The position numbers and the translations under genes are program-made. This document shows positions 6,185-14,036 of a stretch of 64,000 nucleotides of DNA, piece after piece. Source of the stretch: Propionibacteriaceae bacterium AM104-82. GTDB taxonomy: Bacteria; Actinomycetota; Actinomycetes; Propionibacteriales; Propionibacteriaceae. The stretch covers positions 1-64,000 of the forward strand of contig JAQDQK010000014.1 of NCBI GenBank assembly GCA_027658995.1. The letters are read 5' to 3'. Under the pieces are notes generated by a model. The model ran no database searches. It worked only from the letters and a program-made list of their open reading frames with translations, and had not been told where the DNA came from. The first letter of the stretch is position 1; each line of letters begins with the position of its first letter.

Positions 6185-8101
6185 TCAGGCCTGACGGTCG
6201 GCCTGCGGCACGTCCACGGGGCGCGACAGGATCGCGCCGAGCGCCTCCAGCGACACCTTCGCGGGCGTGAGGCCGATCTCGTCGAGCACCTCGTCGCGCG
6301 CACCCTGCGCGAGGAAGCGCTGCGGGATCCCGAACGTCAACACCTGTGAAGCGGCGCCGACCTCCGCGAGGCGGGCGCGCAGGCGCTGGCCGATGCCACC
6401 TTCCTCAAGGTTGTCTTCCAGCGTGATGACGGTGTCGTAGTCGGCCGCGACGTCTACGAGGGTCTGGCTGACGGGCAGCGCCCAGAGCGGGTCGACCACG
6501 GTCGCGGCGACGCCCTGGTCGCCCAGGCGCTCCGCCACCGACATGGCCATCCCGACGAACTGCCCGTAGCCGACGACGAGCACCTTCGCGTCGCGGTCAC
6601 GGCGCAGCACGTCGACGCGGTCGAAGCCCTCGCCGATGTGGGCGATCTCGCCGATCTCGTCGGGGATGCGTTCCTTGGAGTAGCGCACCACCGTGACGGC
6701 GTCATCGACGTCGACCGCCAGGTCGAGCGCGGCGATCAGCCTGGCCTGGTCGCGGGGGGCCGCCAGCCGCAGGCCCGGCACGATGCCCATCAGCGTCATG
6801 TCCCACATGCCGTTGTGGCTGGGGCCGTCGCTTCCGGTGACGCCCGCCCTGTCGAGCAGGATCGTGATGCCAGCCTTGTGCAGCGCCGCGTCCATCAGCA
6901 CCTGGTCGAACGCGCGGTTCAGGAAGGTCGCGTACAGGGCGAGCACCGGATGCAGGCCGGACTTCGCGATCCCCGCGGCGGAGACCACTGCGTGCTGCTC
7001 GGCGATGCCGACGTCGAAGATCCGATCCGGGAAGGCGGCGGCGAAGCGGCCGAAGCCGACCGGGTTGAGCATGGCCGCCGTGATCGCCACCACATCGGGG
7101 CGACGCTGGCCGAGTTGCACCATGGCCTCGGCGACGGCGTCGGTCCAGGTCGCCTGCACGGAGGCGGACAGCGGTTCGCCGGTGAACTCGTTGATCTTGC
7201 CGATCGCGTGGAAGCGGTCCTCCTCGTTCTGCTCCGCGGCCTGGAAGCCGCGGCCCTTGCGGGTGACGCAGTGCACAATGACGGGGCCGCCGAACTGCTT
7301 GGCCTGCTCGAGGTGGTTGGTGAGCGCCGTGATGTCGTGCCCGTCGATCGGGCCGGTGTACTTGATGCCGAGGTCGGAGAACATCGACTGCGGCGCGAGG
7401 ACGTCCTTCACGCCGGTCTTGAAGCCGTGCATCAGGTCGTAGACGGGCCGGCCGACCACGGGGAGCCGCATCACGGTGCGCTTGATCAGGCTCAGCGTCT
7501 TCTCGTAGCGGTGGTCGGTGCGCAGGCCAGCGAGGTGGTTGGCGACGCCACCCACCGTCGGGGTGTACGAGCGGCCGTTGTCGTTGACGATCACCACGAG
7601 GCGCAGGTCGTCGTTGTCGGCGATGTTGTTGAGGGCCTCCCAGGCCATGCCGCCGGTGAGGGCGCCGTCCCCGATCACGGCGACGACGGTACGCTTCTCC
7701 CCCGTCAGCCGGAACCCCTTCGCGAGGCCCTCAGCCCAGGACAGCGACGTGGAGGCGTGCGAGTTGGCGACCCAGTCATGCTCGGACTCGCGCGGCTCGG
7801 GGTAGCCGGACAGGCCGCCGCGCTGCCGAAGCGAGTCGAAGCCGTCGCGGCGCCCCGTCAGGATCTTGTGGACGTAGCTCTGGTGGCCGGTGTCGAAGAT
7901 GATGGGGTCGGTCGGAGAGTCGAAGACCTTGTGGATCGCGAGCGTCAGTTCGACGACGCCGAGGTTCGGGCCGAGGTGCCCCCCGGTTCGGCTGACCTTG
8001 GTGATCAGGAAGGATCGGATCTCCGTCGCGAGCTGGTTGAGCTGCCGTCGCGACAGCGCACGCAGGTCGCGCGGGCTGTTGATCGAATCCAACAAAGACA
8101 T
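6185..8101 (-). CDS. dxs: 1-deoxy-D-xylulose-5-phosphate synthase
   Basis: Condenses pyruvate and glyceraldehyde 3-phosphate, using thiamine diphosphate, in the first step of the MEP isoprenoid pathway. The 638-aa protein has the TPP-binding GDGALTGGMAWEALNNI region, the pyrimidine-domain SDGPSHNGMWD motif with the family's catalytic His, and the C-terminal transketolase domain. The start is set at 8101 (MSLLDSINSP, the usual Dxs N-terminus) rather than the ATG at 8110, because the -10 element TACTAT overlaps the latter and ends 7 nt before the former. The mRNA is predicted to be leaderless. In M. tuberculosis dxs1 is also close to RNase D and DUF3000, so this is conserved synteny. Confidence 0.97.
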   Translation of the reverse strand: MSLLDSINSPRDLRALSRRQLNQLATEIRSFLITKVSRTGGHLGPNLGVVELTLAIHKVFDSPTDPIIFDTGHQSYVHKILTGRRDGFDSLRQRGGLSGYPEPRESEHDWVANSHASTSLSWAEGLAKGFRLTGEKRTVVAVIGDGALTGGMAWEALNNIADNDDLRLVVIVNDNGRSYTPTVGGVANHLAGLRTDHRYEKTLSLIKRTVMRLPVVGRPVYDLMHGFKTGVKDVLAPQSMFSDLGIKYTGPIDGHDITALTNHLEQAKQFGGPVIVHCVTRKGRGFQAAEQNEEDRFHAIGKINEFTGEPLSASVQATWTDAVAEAMVQLGQRRPDVVAITAAMLNPVGFGRFAAAFPDRIFDVGIAEQHAVVSAAGIAKSGLHPVLALYATFLNRAFDQVLMDAALHKAGITILLDRAGVTGSDGPSHNGMWDMTLMGIVPGLRLAAPRDQARLIAALDLAVDVDDAVTVVRYSKERIPDEIGEIAHIGEGFDRVDVLRRDRDAKVLVVGYGQFVGMAMSVAERLGDQGVAATVVDPLWALPVSQTLVDVAADYDTVITLEDNLEEGGIGQRLRARLAEVGAASQVLTFGIPQRFLAQGARDEVLDEIGLTPAKVSLEALGAILSRPVDVPQADRQA

Positions 8102-8108
8102 GGGGTCC

Positions 8109-8114
8109 ATAGTA
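8109..8114 (-). promoter_or_regulatory. -10 element of dxs
   Basis: TACTAT on the minus strand ends 7 nt before the ATG at 8101. It overlaps the alternative ATG at 8110, which therefore cannot be in the transcript. Confidence 0.6.
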
Positions 8115-8162
8115 CGGGCATTCGCCGGACCGCCAGGGAGGTTGAGCGGCCCGGCACCCGGC

Positions 8163-8552
8163 TCAGAGCTTCTTCACGAAGCGCACGTCGCGCAGCGCCT
8201 GGTCGACCAGGTCGACGCCGCGCGCCACCCGCGTCAGCCGAGCCTCCTCCTGCTGCAGCACGCCCGCCGCCTGGTCCACCGTCGCCGTGTCGACGAAGCC
8301 GGACAGCGACGTGCGGACGTCGGAGAGGCCCGAGCGCGTGGCCATCAACTGCGACGCCACGAACTCCTGCGCCAGCTTGGCAAGCACGACCGGATGGCGC
8401 CTCAGCACCTGGTAGCCGCGGTACTCGGAAGGGCACACGTCGAGCAGGAACGCCTCCGCGGAGGCGAGCCAGCCGGGCGACCCAGGCGGCCGCACCGAGC
8501 CGGGCCAGCCTGGCGGAACGTAGACCCGAATCACTTCATCATCGTCGAACAT
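8163..8552 (-). CDS. hypothetical protein
   Basis: A small soluble protein of 129 aa that I do not recognise. The start MFDDDEVIRVYVPPGWP was chosen over an upstream GTG because a TAATAG -10-like element ends 5 nt before it. The N-terminal half has a proline/glycine-rich segment (residues 13-29) ending in PGWLASAEAFL. The C-terminal half is predicted helical and charged. One cysteine follows in DVCPSEYRGYQ. The pattern resembles no enzyme family known to me. It lies 61 nt upstream of dxs on the same strand, with a dxs promoter between them, and is divergent from the sugar ABC transporter. Confidence 0.6.
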   Translation of the reverse strand: MFDDDEVIRVYVPPGWPGSVRPPGSPGWLASAEAFLLDVCPSEYRGYQVLRRHPVVLAKLAQEFVASQLMATRSGLSDVRTSLSGFVDTATVDQAAGVLQQEEARLTRVARGVDLVDQALRDVRFVKKL

Positions 8553-8647
8553 GTGTTCTATTACAGGACACGGGTCAGACAAAGTAAAGCGGTGCGTCCC
8601 GCCTGCGCGACGCGCCAGGAAACCCGGCTCCTCATCCGGAGCCTGTC

Positions 8648-8676
8648 TTGACGCGACCCTTGGCCGGTGTTTCGAT
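8648..8676 (+). promoter_or_regulatory. possible promoter of the sugar ABC operon
   Basis: TTGACG (8648-8653) and TTCGAT (8671-8676) are 17 bp apart. The -35 is good and the -10 weak (three of six), as expected for a promoter needing an activator. No palindromic operator is obvious around it. Confidence 0.35.
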
Positions 8677-8708
8677 GAAGTGGTCGATTCGTGAAACCAG
8701 GTGACCTC

Positions 8709-10262
8709 ATGAAGACGCTGCTGGAGATGCGGGGAGTCAGCAAGTCTTTCTGGGGAGTGCAGGCACTCTCCGATGTGTCCCTTACGGTCCGGCGCGGCGA
8801 GGTCGTCGCCCTCCTGGGCGAGAACGGCGCCGGAAAGTCAACGCTCATCAACGTCGCCTCCGGTGTCTTCACGAGCTACGACGGCGAGATCGTGATCGAC
8901 GGCGAGCCTGCGGTGCTGCACTCCCCCGCCCAGGCGCAGCGACTCGGGATCAGCACAATCCATCAGGAACTCAACCTGGTCCAGACCATGAGCATCTGCG
9001 ACAACATCTTCCTCGGACGCGAGATCGGGACCGCGGGCTGGGTCCGTCGTCGGGCGGCTCAGCGGGAGGCCCGACGGCTCCTCGCCCGAGTCGGGCTGAG
9101 GCTCGACCCGCGCACCCTGGTGGGGAGTTGCCCCCTAGCGACGCAGCAGTTGACCGAGGTGGCGAAGGCCCTGTCGATGAAGGCGAAGGTGCTTGTCATG
9201 GACGAGCCGACCTCTGCCCTCGCCGAGGCCGAGGTGAGGCACCTCTTCGACGTCGTCCGGGCCCTCAAGACGGAGGGAGTCGGCATCGTCTTCATCTCGC
9301 ACCGCTTGGAGGAACTCGCCGAGATCGCCGACACCGTCGTCGTGCTGCGCGACGGGCACCGGATCGGGCAGCGACCCATGCGCGAGGCCTCCCGCCCGGA
9401 ACTGATCAACATGATGGTCGGCAGGGAACTGACCGCCATGCACGACCGGGTGCCCCGCGAGCCTGACCCCGAGGTACCTCCGATCCTGGTCGTGAGCGAT
9501 CTGACCGTGACACAGACCCCCACGGGCGCCGCCGTTGGGCTGCACCACGTGTCGCTGGACGTGCGTCCCGGCGAGGTCGTCGGGCTGGCCGGGCTGATGG
9601 GGGCTGGACGCACCGAGATCCTGCAGAGCATCTTCGGGGTCTACCCTGCGGCCACGATGCGCGGCACCGTCATCTTCGACGGCCGCCCTTTCGTCGTGCG
9701 CTCGCCCAGCACCGCCATCCGCCGCGGCATCGCCATGGTGGCAGAGGACAGGAAGGCCCAGAGCCTCATCCTCGACCACTCCGTACAGTTCAACGCCACC
9801 CTCGCAGCGCTCCGACGGTTCGCAAGCGCCGGCTGGGTTCGGGCTGGGGCCGAGAGGCTCGCCGCCGCTGACGGGGTCCGACGCCTCGGCACCAGGACGA
9901 CCAGCATCCGCACCCCGGTGCGCAACCTGTCGGGCGGCAACCAGCAGAAGGTGGTGCTGGCCAGGTGGCTCCTCACGGAGCCGAAACTGATCCTGCTCGA
10001 CGAACCGACGCGCGGCATCGACGTCGGGGCCAAGAGCGAGATCTATGCGATCGTCGCCGACCTTGCAGACCGGGGCGTCGCGTTCCTGGTCGCTTCCTCG
10101 GAGCTTCCAGAGCTCCTGGGTATGACGGATCGGATCGTCGTCATCAGCGAGGGCAGAGTGAGCGCCGAGTTCGACACGGCCTCCGCCACCCAGGCCGACC
10201 TGATGTCGGCTGCCATGCCAGCGGCCACCGGGCACCCGCATCCAGCCGAGGAGGCGTCATGA
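8709..10262 (+). CDS. CUT2-family sugar ABC transporter, ATP-binding protein
   Basis: A 517-aa protein with two fused nucleotide-binding domains, the layout of RbsA/MglA/YtfR. It energises uptake of a monosaccharide from the cytoplasmic face. Domain 1 has Walker A GENGAGKST (residues 37-45), Q-loop HQELNLV and Walker B VLVMDEPT. Its signature is degenerate (CPLATQQL), as is common in this class. Domain 2 has a degenerate Walker A (GLMGAGRTE) and an intact LSGGNQQKVV signature. The ATG at 8709 was preferred to the GTG at 8691 because AGGTGA lies 6 nt before it. The stop overlaps the permease start (ATGA). No sugar kinase, isomerase or regulator is adjacent, so the substrate cannot be read from context. 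Confidence 0.92.
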   Translation: MKTLLEMRGVSKSFWGVQALSDVSLTVRRGEVVALLGENGAGKSTLINVASGVFTSYDGEIVIDGEPAVLHSPAQAQRLGISTIHQELNLVQTMSICDNIFLGREIGTAGWVRRRAAQREARRLLARVGLRLDPRTLVGSCPLATQQLTEVAKALSMKAKVLVMDEPTSALAEAEVRHLFDVVRALKTEGVGIVFISHRLEELAEIADTVVVLRDGHRIGQRPMREASRPELINMMVGRELTAMHDRVPREPDPEVPPILVVSDLTVTQTPTGAAVGLHHVSLDVRPGEVVGLAGLMGAGRTEILQSIFGVYPAATMRGTVIFDGRPFVVRSPSTAIRRGIAMVAEDRKAQSLILDHSVQFNATLAALRRFASAGWVRAGAERLAAADGVRRLGTRTTSIRTPVRNLSGGNQQKVVLARWLLTEPKLILLDEPTRGIDVGAKSEIYAIVADLADRGVAFLVASSELPELLGMTDRIVVISEGRVSAEFDTASATQADLMSAAMPAATGHPHPAEEAS

Positions 10263-11323
10263 GCGAGACGACGGCCGATGCAGGGCTGCGGCGATGGACA
10301 TCACTGCTCGGGTCACTCCAGAGCTACATCGGCCTGATCCTGATCGTCGCGATCGGCATCTGGAGTCAGGGCACCCGGTTCCTCGACCTCGGCAACTTCT
10401 CCAATGCCATCGGCTACTTCGCGCCCCGCGGCATCCTCGCCGTCGGAATGACCCTGGTCATCATCGCGGGCGGCATCGACCTGTCGGTCGGAGCCCTCTT
10501 CGCCGTCGGTTCCACCGCCTCCGCGCTGATGCTGACCGACCTCAACTGGCCGGTGATCGCCATCGTCCCCAGTTGCGTCGCGATCGGCGCGCTCTTCGGG
10601 CTGCTCAGCGGGATAGGGGTCGCCGTCCTCAGGATCCAGGCGTTCGTGATGACGCTTGCCATGATGACGATCGCCCGCGGCGTCGTCCGGGAGGTCTCCC
10701 AGAATGTCTCGATCGGCACCATGGTCATCGACGCCAACGGCACCCTGGGCGCGGGCGCCCAGCAGTTTCAGCGCCTCGGCACCCCGGGTACCAGCCTGTT
10801 TCCCGTCCCGCTGATCGGCTACTTCCCCGTCCTCGCCCTGTTCGTCACGATCGTCGTGGGACACGTCGTCTTGTCCAGAACCACCTTCGGCCGCCACATC
10901 TACGCGGTGGGCGGCAACCGCGTGGCCGCGCGCCTGTCGGGGGTCAACGTGACCGGCGTCACCATCGCCGTGTTCGCCATCTCTGGCCTCCTGGCCGGGT
11001 TCGCGGGGCCGATCGGCGCGGCCTACAACGCCTCGGCGGACCCACAGGCCGGGCTCGGATACGAACTGGACGCGATCGCGGCGGTCGTGATCGGCGGGGC
11101 GAGCCTGCTCGGAGGGCGTGGCACCGTCATCGGGACGGCGGTCGGCGCGCTCATCCTTACCCTGCTGGACAACGTGCTCGGCCTGAACAACTTCAGCGCC
11201 AACTGGCAGATGATCATCAAGGGAATCATCCTCATCGTCGCCGTGGTCCTGCAGCGCCCCGACCTTCTCACCAATCTCATCGCCCGCATCCGACTACGGG
11301 CCGCCACCCCGGGCGACGGGTGA
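10259..11323 (+). CDS. CUT2-family sugar ABC transporter, permease
   Basis: A 354-aa integral membrane protein of the RbsC/YjfF type with about nine hydrophobic segments. It carries the family's conserved GMTLVIIAGGIDLSVGAL segment near residues 61-78 and AIAAVVIGGASLLGGRGTVIGT near residues 280-301. It forms the membrane channel with the fused ATPase encoded just before it; the ATG overlaps that gene's TGA by 4 nt. A dimer of this subunit is expected in the transporter. No unusual feature in length or composition. Confidence 0.92.
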   Translation: MSETTADAGLRRWTSLLGSLQSYIGLILIVAIGIWSQGTRFLDLGNFSNAIGYFAPRGILAVGMTLVIIAGGIDLSVGALFAVGSTASALMLTDLNWPVIAIVPSCVAIGALFGLLSGIGVAVLRIQAFVMTLAMMTIARGVVREVSQNVSIGTMVIDANGTLGAGAQQFQRLGTPGTSLFPVPLIGYFPVLALFVTIVVGHVVLSRTTFGRHIYAVGGNRVAARLSGVNVTGVTIAVFAISGLLAGFAGPIGAAYNASADPQAGLGYELDAIAAVVIGGASLLGGRGTVIGTAVGALILTLLDNVLGLNNFSANWQMIIKGIILIVAVVLQRPDLLTNLIARIRLRAATPGDG

Positions 11324-11360
11324 ACTTCCGCCTGCGCCACGATCAGAGGAGATGAAACCG

Positions 11361-12431
11361 ATGTTCGCCACGAACACGACCCGCTCGGCCGTCCTCGGCC
11401 TGCTGTTCAGCGCGATGGCGCTGACCGCTTGCGCGACGAACGCCCAACAGCCCTACGGACCAAGCCCGACGGGCGGCGGCCCCTCCCAACCAGCGGGATC
11501 CGCACCACCGGCCGGTCAGGAATCGCCCGCCGCCACCGGCCTGCCGAAGAAGGACGTCTACACGATCGGCTACTCGCAGGCCAACAACGCCGAGCCGTAC
11601 CGCGCCCAGTTGAACCTCCAACTCCAGTACTACGCCTCCCAGCACGACAACCTCAAACTGCTGCCGATCGCGGACGCCCAGCAGGACTCGTCCCGGCAGG
11701 TGTCCCAGGTCCAGCAGTTCATCCAGCAGAAGGTCGACGTGCTGATCGTCTCGCCGAACGAGTCGGATCCCCTGACGCCTCCCGTCGAGCAGGCGTGCGC
11801 GGCCGGCATCCCCGTGATCGTCCTGGACCGGTCCGTCAACACTGACTGCATCACCGCCTTCATCGGCGGGGACAACGTGGCCATCGGCAAGGCCGCCGGT
11901 GATCTCGCCGTCAAACTCCTCCCCGACGGGGGCAACGTCGTCGAGTTGCGGGGGATCACGTCGAACCAGCCGCAGATCGACCGCGACAAGGGATTCCGCG
12001 ACGCCATCACGGCCAACCCCAAGATCAAGATCGTCAAGGACCAGGACGCCAAGTGGCTGAAGGAAGAGGCGACCAAGGTGATGCAGCAATGGCTCCAGTC
12101 CGGCGAGAAGATCGACCTCGTCTACGGGGAGAACGACCCGATGGCGCTCGGCGCGTACCTCGCGGCGCAGGGCGCGGGGAAGGCCGATCAGATCAAGTTC
12201 ATCGGCACCGACGGACTTGCGATCCCCGACGGCGGCATCCGCGCGGTCCAGAACGGCCAGTTGGCTGGCACCTTCATCTATCCGACCGGCGCGAAGGAGG
12301 CCATCGACACGGTCGAGAACCTCATTGACGGCCAGCCGGTCGAGAAGAAGCAGGTGCTCCAGACCACCGCCATCACCCCGGAGAATGCCGCCGAGGAGTA
12401 CGTGAAGAACGACTTCAGCGCCAAGAAGTAG
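11361..12431 (+). CDS. CUT2-family sugar-binding lipoprotein
   Basis: A 356-aa solute-binding protein of the periplasmic-binding-protein type 1 fold, anchored to the outer face of the membrane. The signal peptide ends in the lipobox LTAC, so Cys24 would be lipidated. A Thr/Gly/Ser/Pro-rich linker follows (residues 25-60). The ligand domain has the DRSVNTD and VVELRG...QIDRDKGFRDAI segments that I associate with the YtfQ (galactofuranose) branch; this is from memory and not tested. ATG 11361 is preferred to 11352 because the AGAGGAG Shine-Dalgarno abuts the latter with no spacing. It is the last gene of the transporter operon, 37 nt after the permease. Confidence 0.9.
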   Translation: MFATNTTRSAVLGLLFSAMALTACATNAQQPYGPSPTGGGPSQPAGSAPPAGQESPAATGLPKKDVYTIGYSQANNAEPYRAQLNLQLQYYASQHDNLKLLPIADAQQDSSRQVSQVQQFIQQKVDVLIVSPNESDPLTPPVEQACAAGIPVIVLDRSVNTDCITAFIGGDNVAIGKAAGDLAVKLLPDGGNVVELRGITSNQPQIDRDKGFRDAITANPKIKIVKDQDAKWLKEEATKVMQQWLQSGEKIDLVYGENDPMALGAYLAAQGAGKADQIKFIGTDGLAIPDGGIRAVQNGQLAGTFIYPTGAKEAIDTVENLIDGQPVEKKQVLQTTAITPENAAEEYVKNDFSAKK

Positions 12432-12457
12432 CCCGGCCTCGGCTGGGATCCCTCCTT

Positions 12458-12533
12458 GAGCATGTTTGGTAACTCGTTGCTGCTGCAAGCGTTAACAACG
12501 GGCGATTCGGGCAACGAGCAACCAAACATGCTC
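12458..12533. repeat. large inverted repeat between ABC operon and MFS gene
   Basis: Two 23-nt arms, 12458-12480 and 12511-12533, match as inverted repeats at 21 of 23 positions (both mismatches adjacent), separated by 30 nt that contain GCGTTAAC. Each outer arm begins GAGCATGTTTGGT. The element has no T-run on either side, so it is not a classical terminator, and its AT content is higher than the surroundings. It could be an mRNA-stabilising hairpin, a paired operator, or a small non-autonomous element. Confidence 0.8.
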
Positions 12534-12587
12534 ATGCAACCACCCGACCGACAGGCGGGCGATGCGGCGACCTGGACCACTTATCGT

Positions 12588-12593
12588 TAATAT
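12588..12593 (+). promoter_or_regulatory. -10 element of the MFS gene
   Basis: TAATAT ends 6 nt before the ATG at 12600, with no Shine-Dalgarno; the transcript should be leaderless. No clear -35 is visible. Confidence 0.6.
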
Positions 12594-12599
12594 GACGAC

Positions 12600-13952
12600 A
12601 TGACTGCGACAGCCGGTACCCCGGAGACCCGCTCCGAGCGACTCGACCGCCTCCCCTTCACCCGACGTCACCTCAAGGTGCTCACCGGGTCGGGGCTCGG
12701 CTGGGCCCTCGACGCCATGGACGTCGGCCTCATCTCGTTCATCATCGCGGCGCTTGCGACCCAGTGGGACCTCACCACCACCGAGAAGTCCTGGATCGCC
12801 TCGATCGGGTTCGTCGGGATGGCCATCGGCGCATCCGTCGGCGGCCTGCTCGCCGACCGCTTCGGCAGGCGCCACATCTTCGCCGTGACCCTGCTCATCT
12901 ACGGCCTCGCCACCGGCGCGAGCGCGCTCGTCGGGGGCCTGGCCCTGCTGCTGGTGCTGCGCTTCTTCGTCGGCCTCGGCCTCGGCGCCGAACTGCCCGT
13001 CGCCTCGACCTACGTCAGCGAGTTCGCGCCCGCCCGGATGCGCGGCCGCATCATCGTCATCCTCGAGGCGTTCTGGGCGGTCGGCTGGACCGCCGCCGCG
13101 CTGATCGGCTACTTCGTGATCCCCACCTCCGACAACGGGTGGCGCTGGGCCTTCGCGCTCGGCGCGATCCCGGCGGCCTACGCGCTGGTGGTCAGGTGGG
13201 GCCTTCCCGAGTCGGCCCGCTGGCTCGAGCGCCGCGGCCGCCACGCCGAGGCGGAGACCATCGTGCGCCAGTTCGAGGCCTCCGCAGGGGTCGCGAGCCC
13301 CGACGTCGTCGACGACACCGCGGCACAGGCTCCCCCGGTCGTCGCACAGACGGCGATGCAGCGACTCGGCGCGCTCTGGAGCCCCGAGTTCCGGCTGCGC
13401 ACCCTCAGCCTGTGGCTCGTCTGGTTCTGCGTGAACTTCGGCTACTACGGCGCCTTCATCTGGATCCCCACCATCCTGGTCGGCAAGGGCTACGACCTGG
13501 TGCAGTCCTTCGGGTTCACGCTGATCATCACGCTCGCCCAGTTGCCCGGCTACGCGTTGGCCGCCTGGCTGATCGAGGCGTGGGGACGCCGTCCCACGCT
13601 CTCGCTGTTCCTGGTCGGCTCGGCCGCCTCCGCCGTCGCCTTCGGGACGGCCTCCGGCGAGGCCGCCATCATCGGCACCGGCATGGCGCTGTCCTTCTTC
13701 AACCTCGGAGCCTGGGGCGCTCTGTACGCGGTCTCCCCCGAGATGTACCCCACCTCGCTGCGCGGCACGGGCTCGGGCTGGTCCGCGGGCGTCGGCCGGA
13801 TCGCCTCGATCATCGCCCCGCTCTGCGTGCCCGCGCTGCTTGCGCTCGGCGTCTCGACGATGTTCATCGTGTTCGCCGCGTTCTTCGTCATCGCAGCAGT
13901 CGCCGCCTGGGGCCTCGTCGACAAGCGCGGCACCGCCCTCGACGACCGCTGA
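12600..13952 (+). CDS. MFS transporter (sugar/aromatic-acid:H+ symporter type)
   Basis: A 450-aa major facilitator with 12 predicted membrane helices and a central cytoplasmic loop (about residues 205-245). Diagnostic features are LGWALDAMDVGLISFI in helix 1, an acidic motif that resembles the AAHS and NiaP-like branches, the loop 2-3 motif GGLLADRFGRR, and RFFVGLGLGAELPVASTYVSEFAP in helix 4 and the following loop. The second half has WLIEAWGRRPTLS. The substrate may be a carboxylate, niacin or a sugar; the sequence alone does not decide. It is monocistronic, leaderless, and converges on acnA with a strong terminator between them. Confidence 0.88.
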   Translation: MTATAGTPETRSERLDRLPFTRRHLKVLTGSGLGWALDAMDVGLISFIIAALATQWDLTTTEKSWIASIGFVGMAIGASVGGLLADRFGRRHIFAVTLLIYGLATGASALVGGLALLLVLRFFVGLGLGAELPVASTYVSEFAPARMRGRIIVILEAFWAVGWTAAALIGYFVIPTSDNGWRWAFALGAIPAAYALVVRWGLPESARWLERRGRHAEAETIVRQFEASAGVASPDVVDDTAAQAPPVVAQTAMQRLGALWSPEFRLRTLSLWLVWFCVNFGYYGAFIWIPTILVGKGYDLVQSFGFTLIITLAQLPGYALAAWLIEAWGRRPTLSLFLVGSAASAVAFGTASGEAAIIGTGMALSFFNLGAWGALYAVSPEMYPTSLRGTGSGWSAGVGRIASIIAPLCVPALLALGVSTMFIVFAAFFVIAAVAAWGLVDKRGTALDDR

Positions 13953-13984
13953 CCCGACAGGGCACCCGCTCCCCCACACCAACA

Positions 13985-14024
13985 ACGAACCGGCCGCGCC
14001 CCGAGAAGGGCGCGGCCGGTTCGT
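13985..14024. terminator. bidirectional terminator between the MFS gene and acnA
   Basis: Perfect 17-bp stem: 13985-14001 pairs with 14008-14024 around a 6-nt loop. It lies between two convergent stop codons and is very GC-rich. Neither side has a long T-run, the usual situation in this genome. Confidence 0.85.
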
Positions 14025-14036
14025 GTCTGCGGAGGA

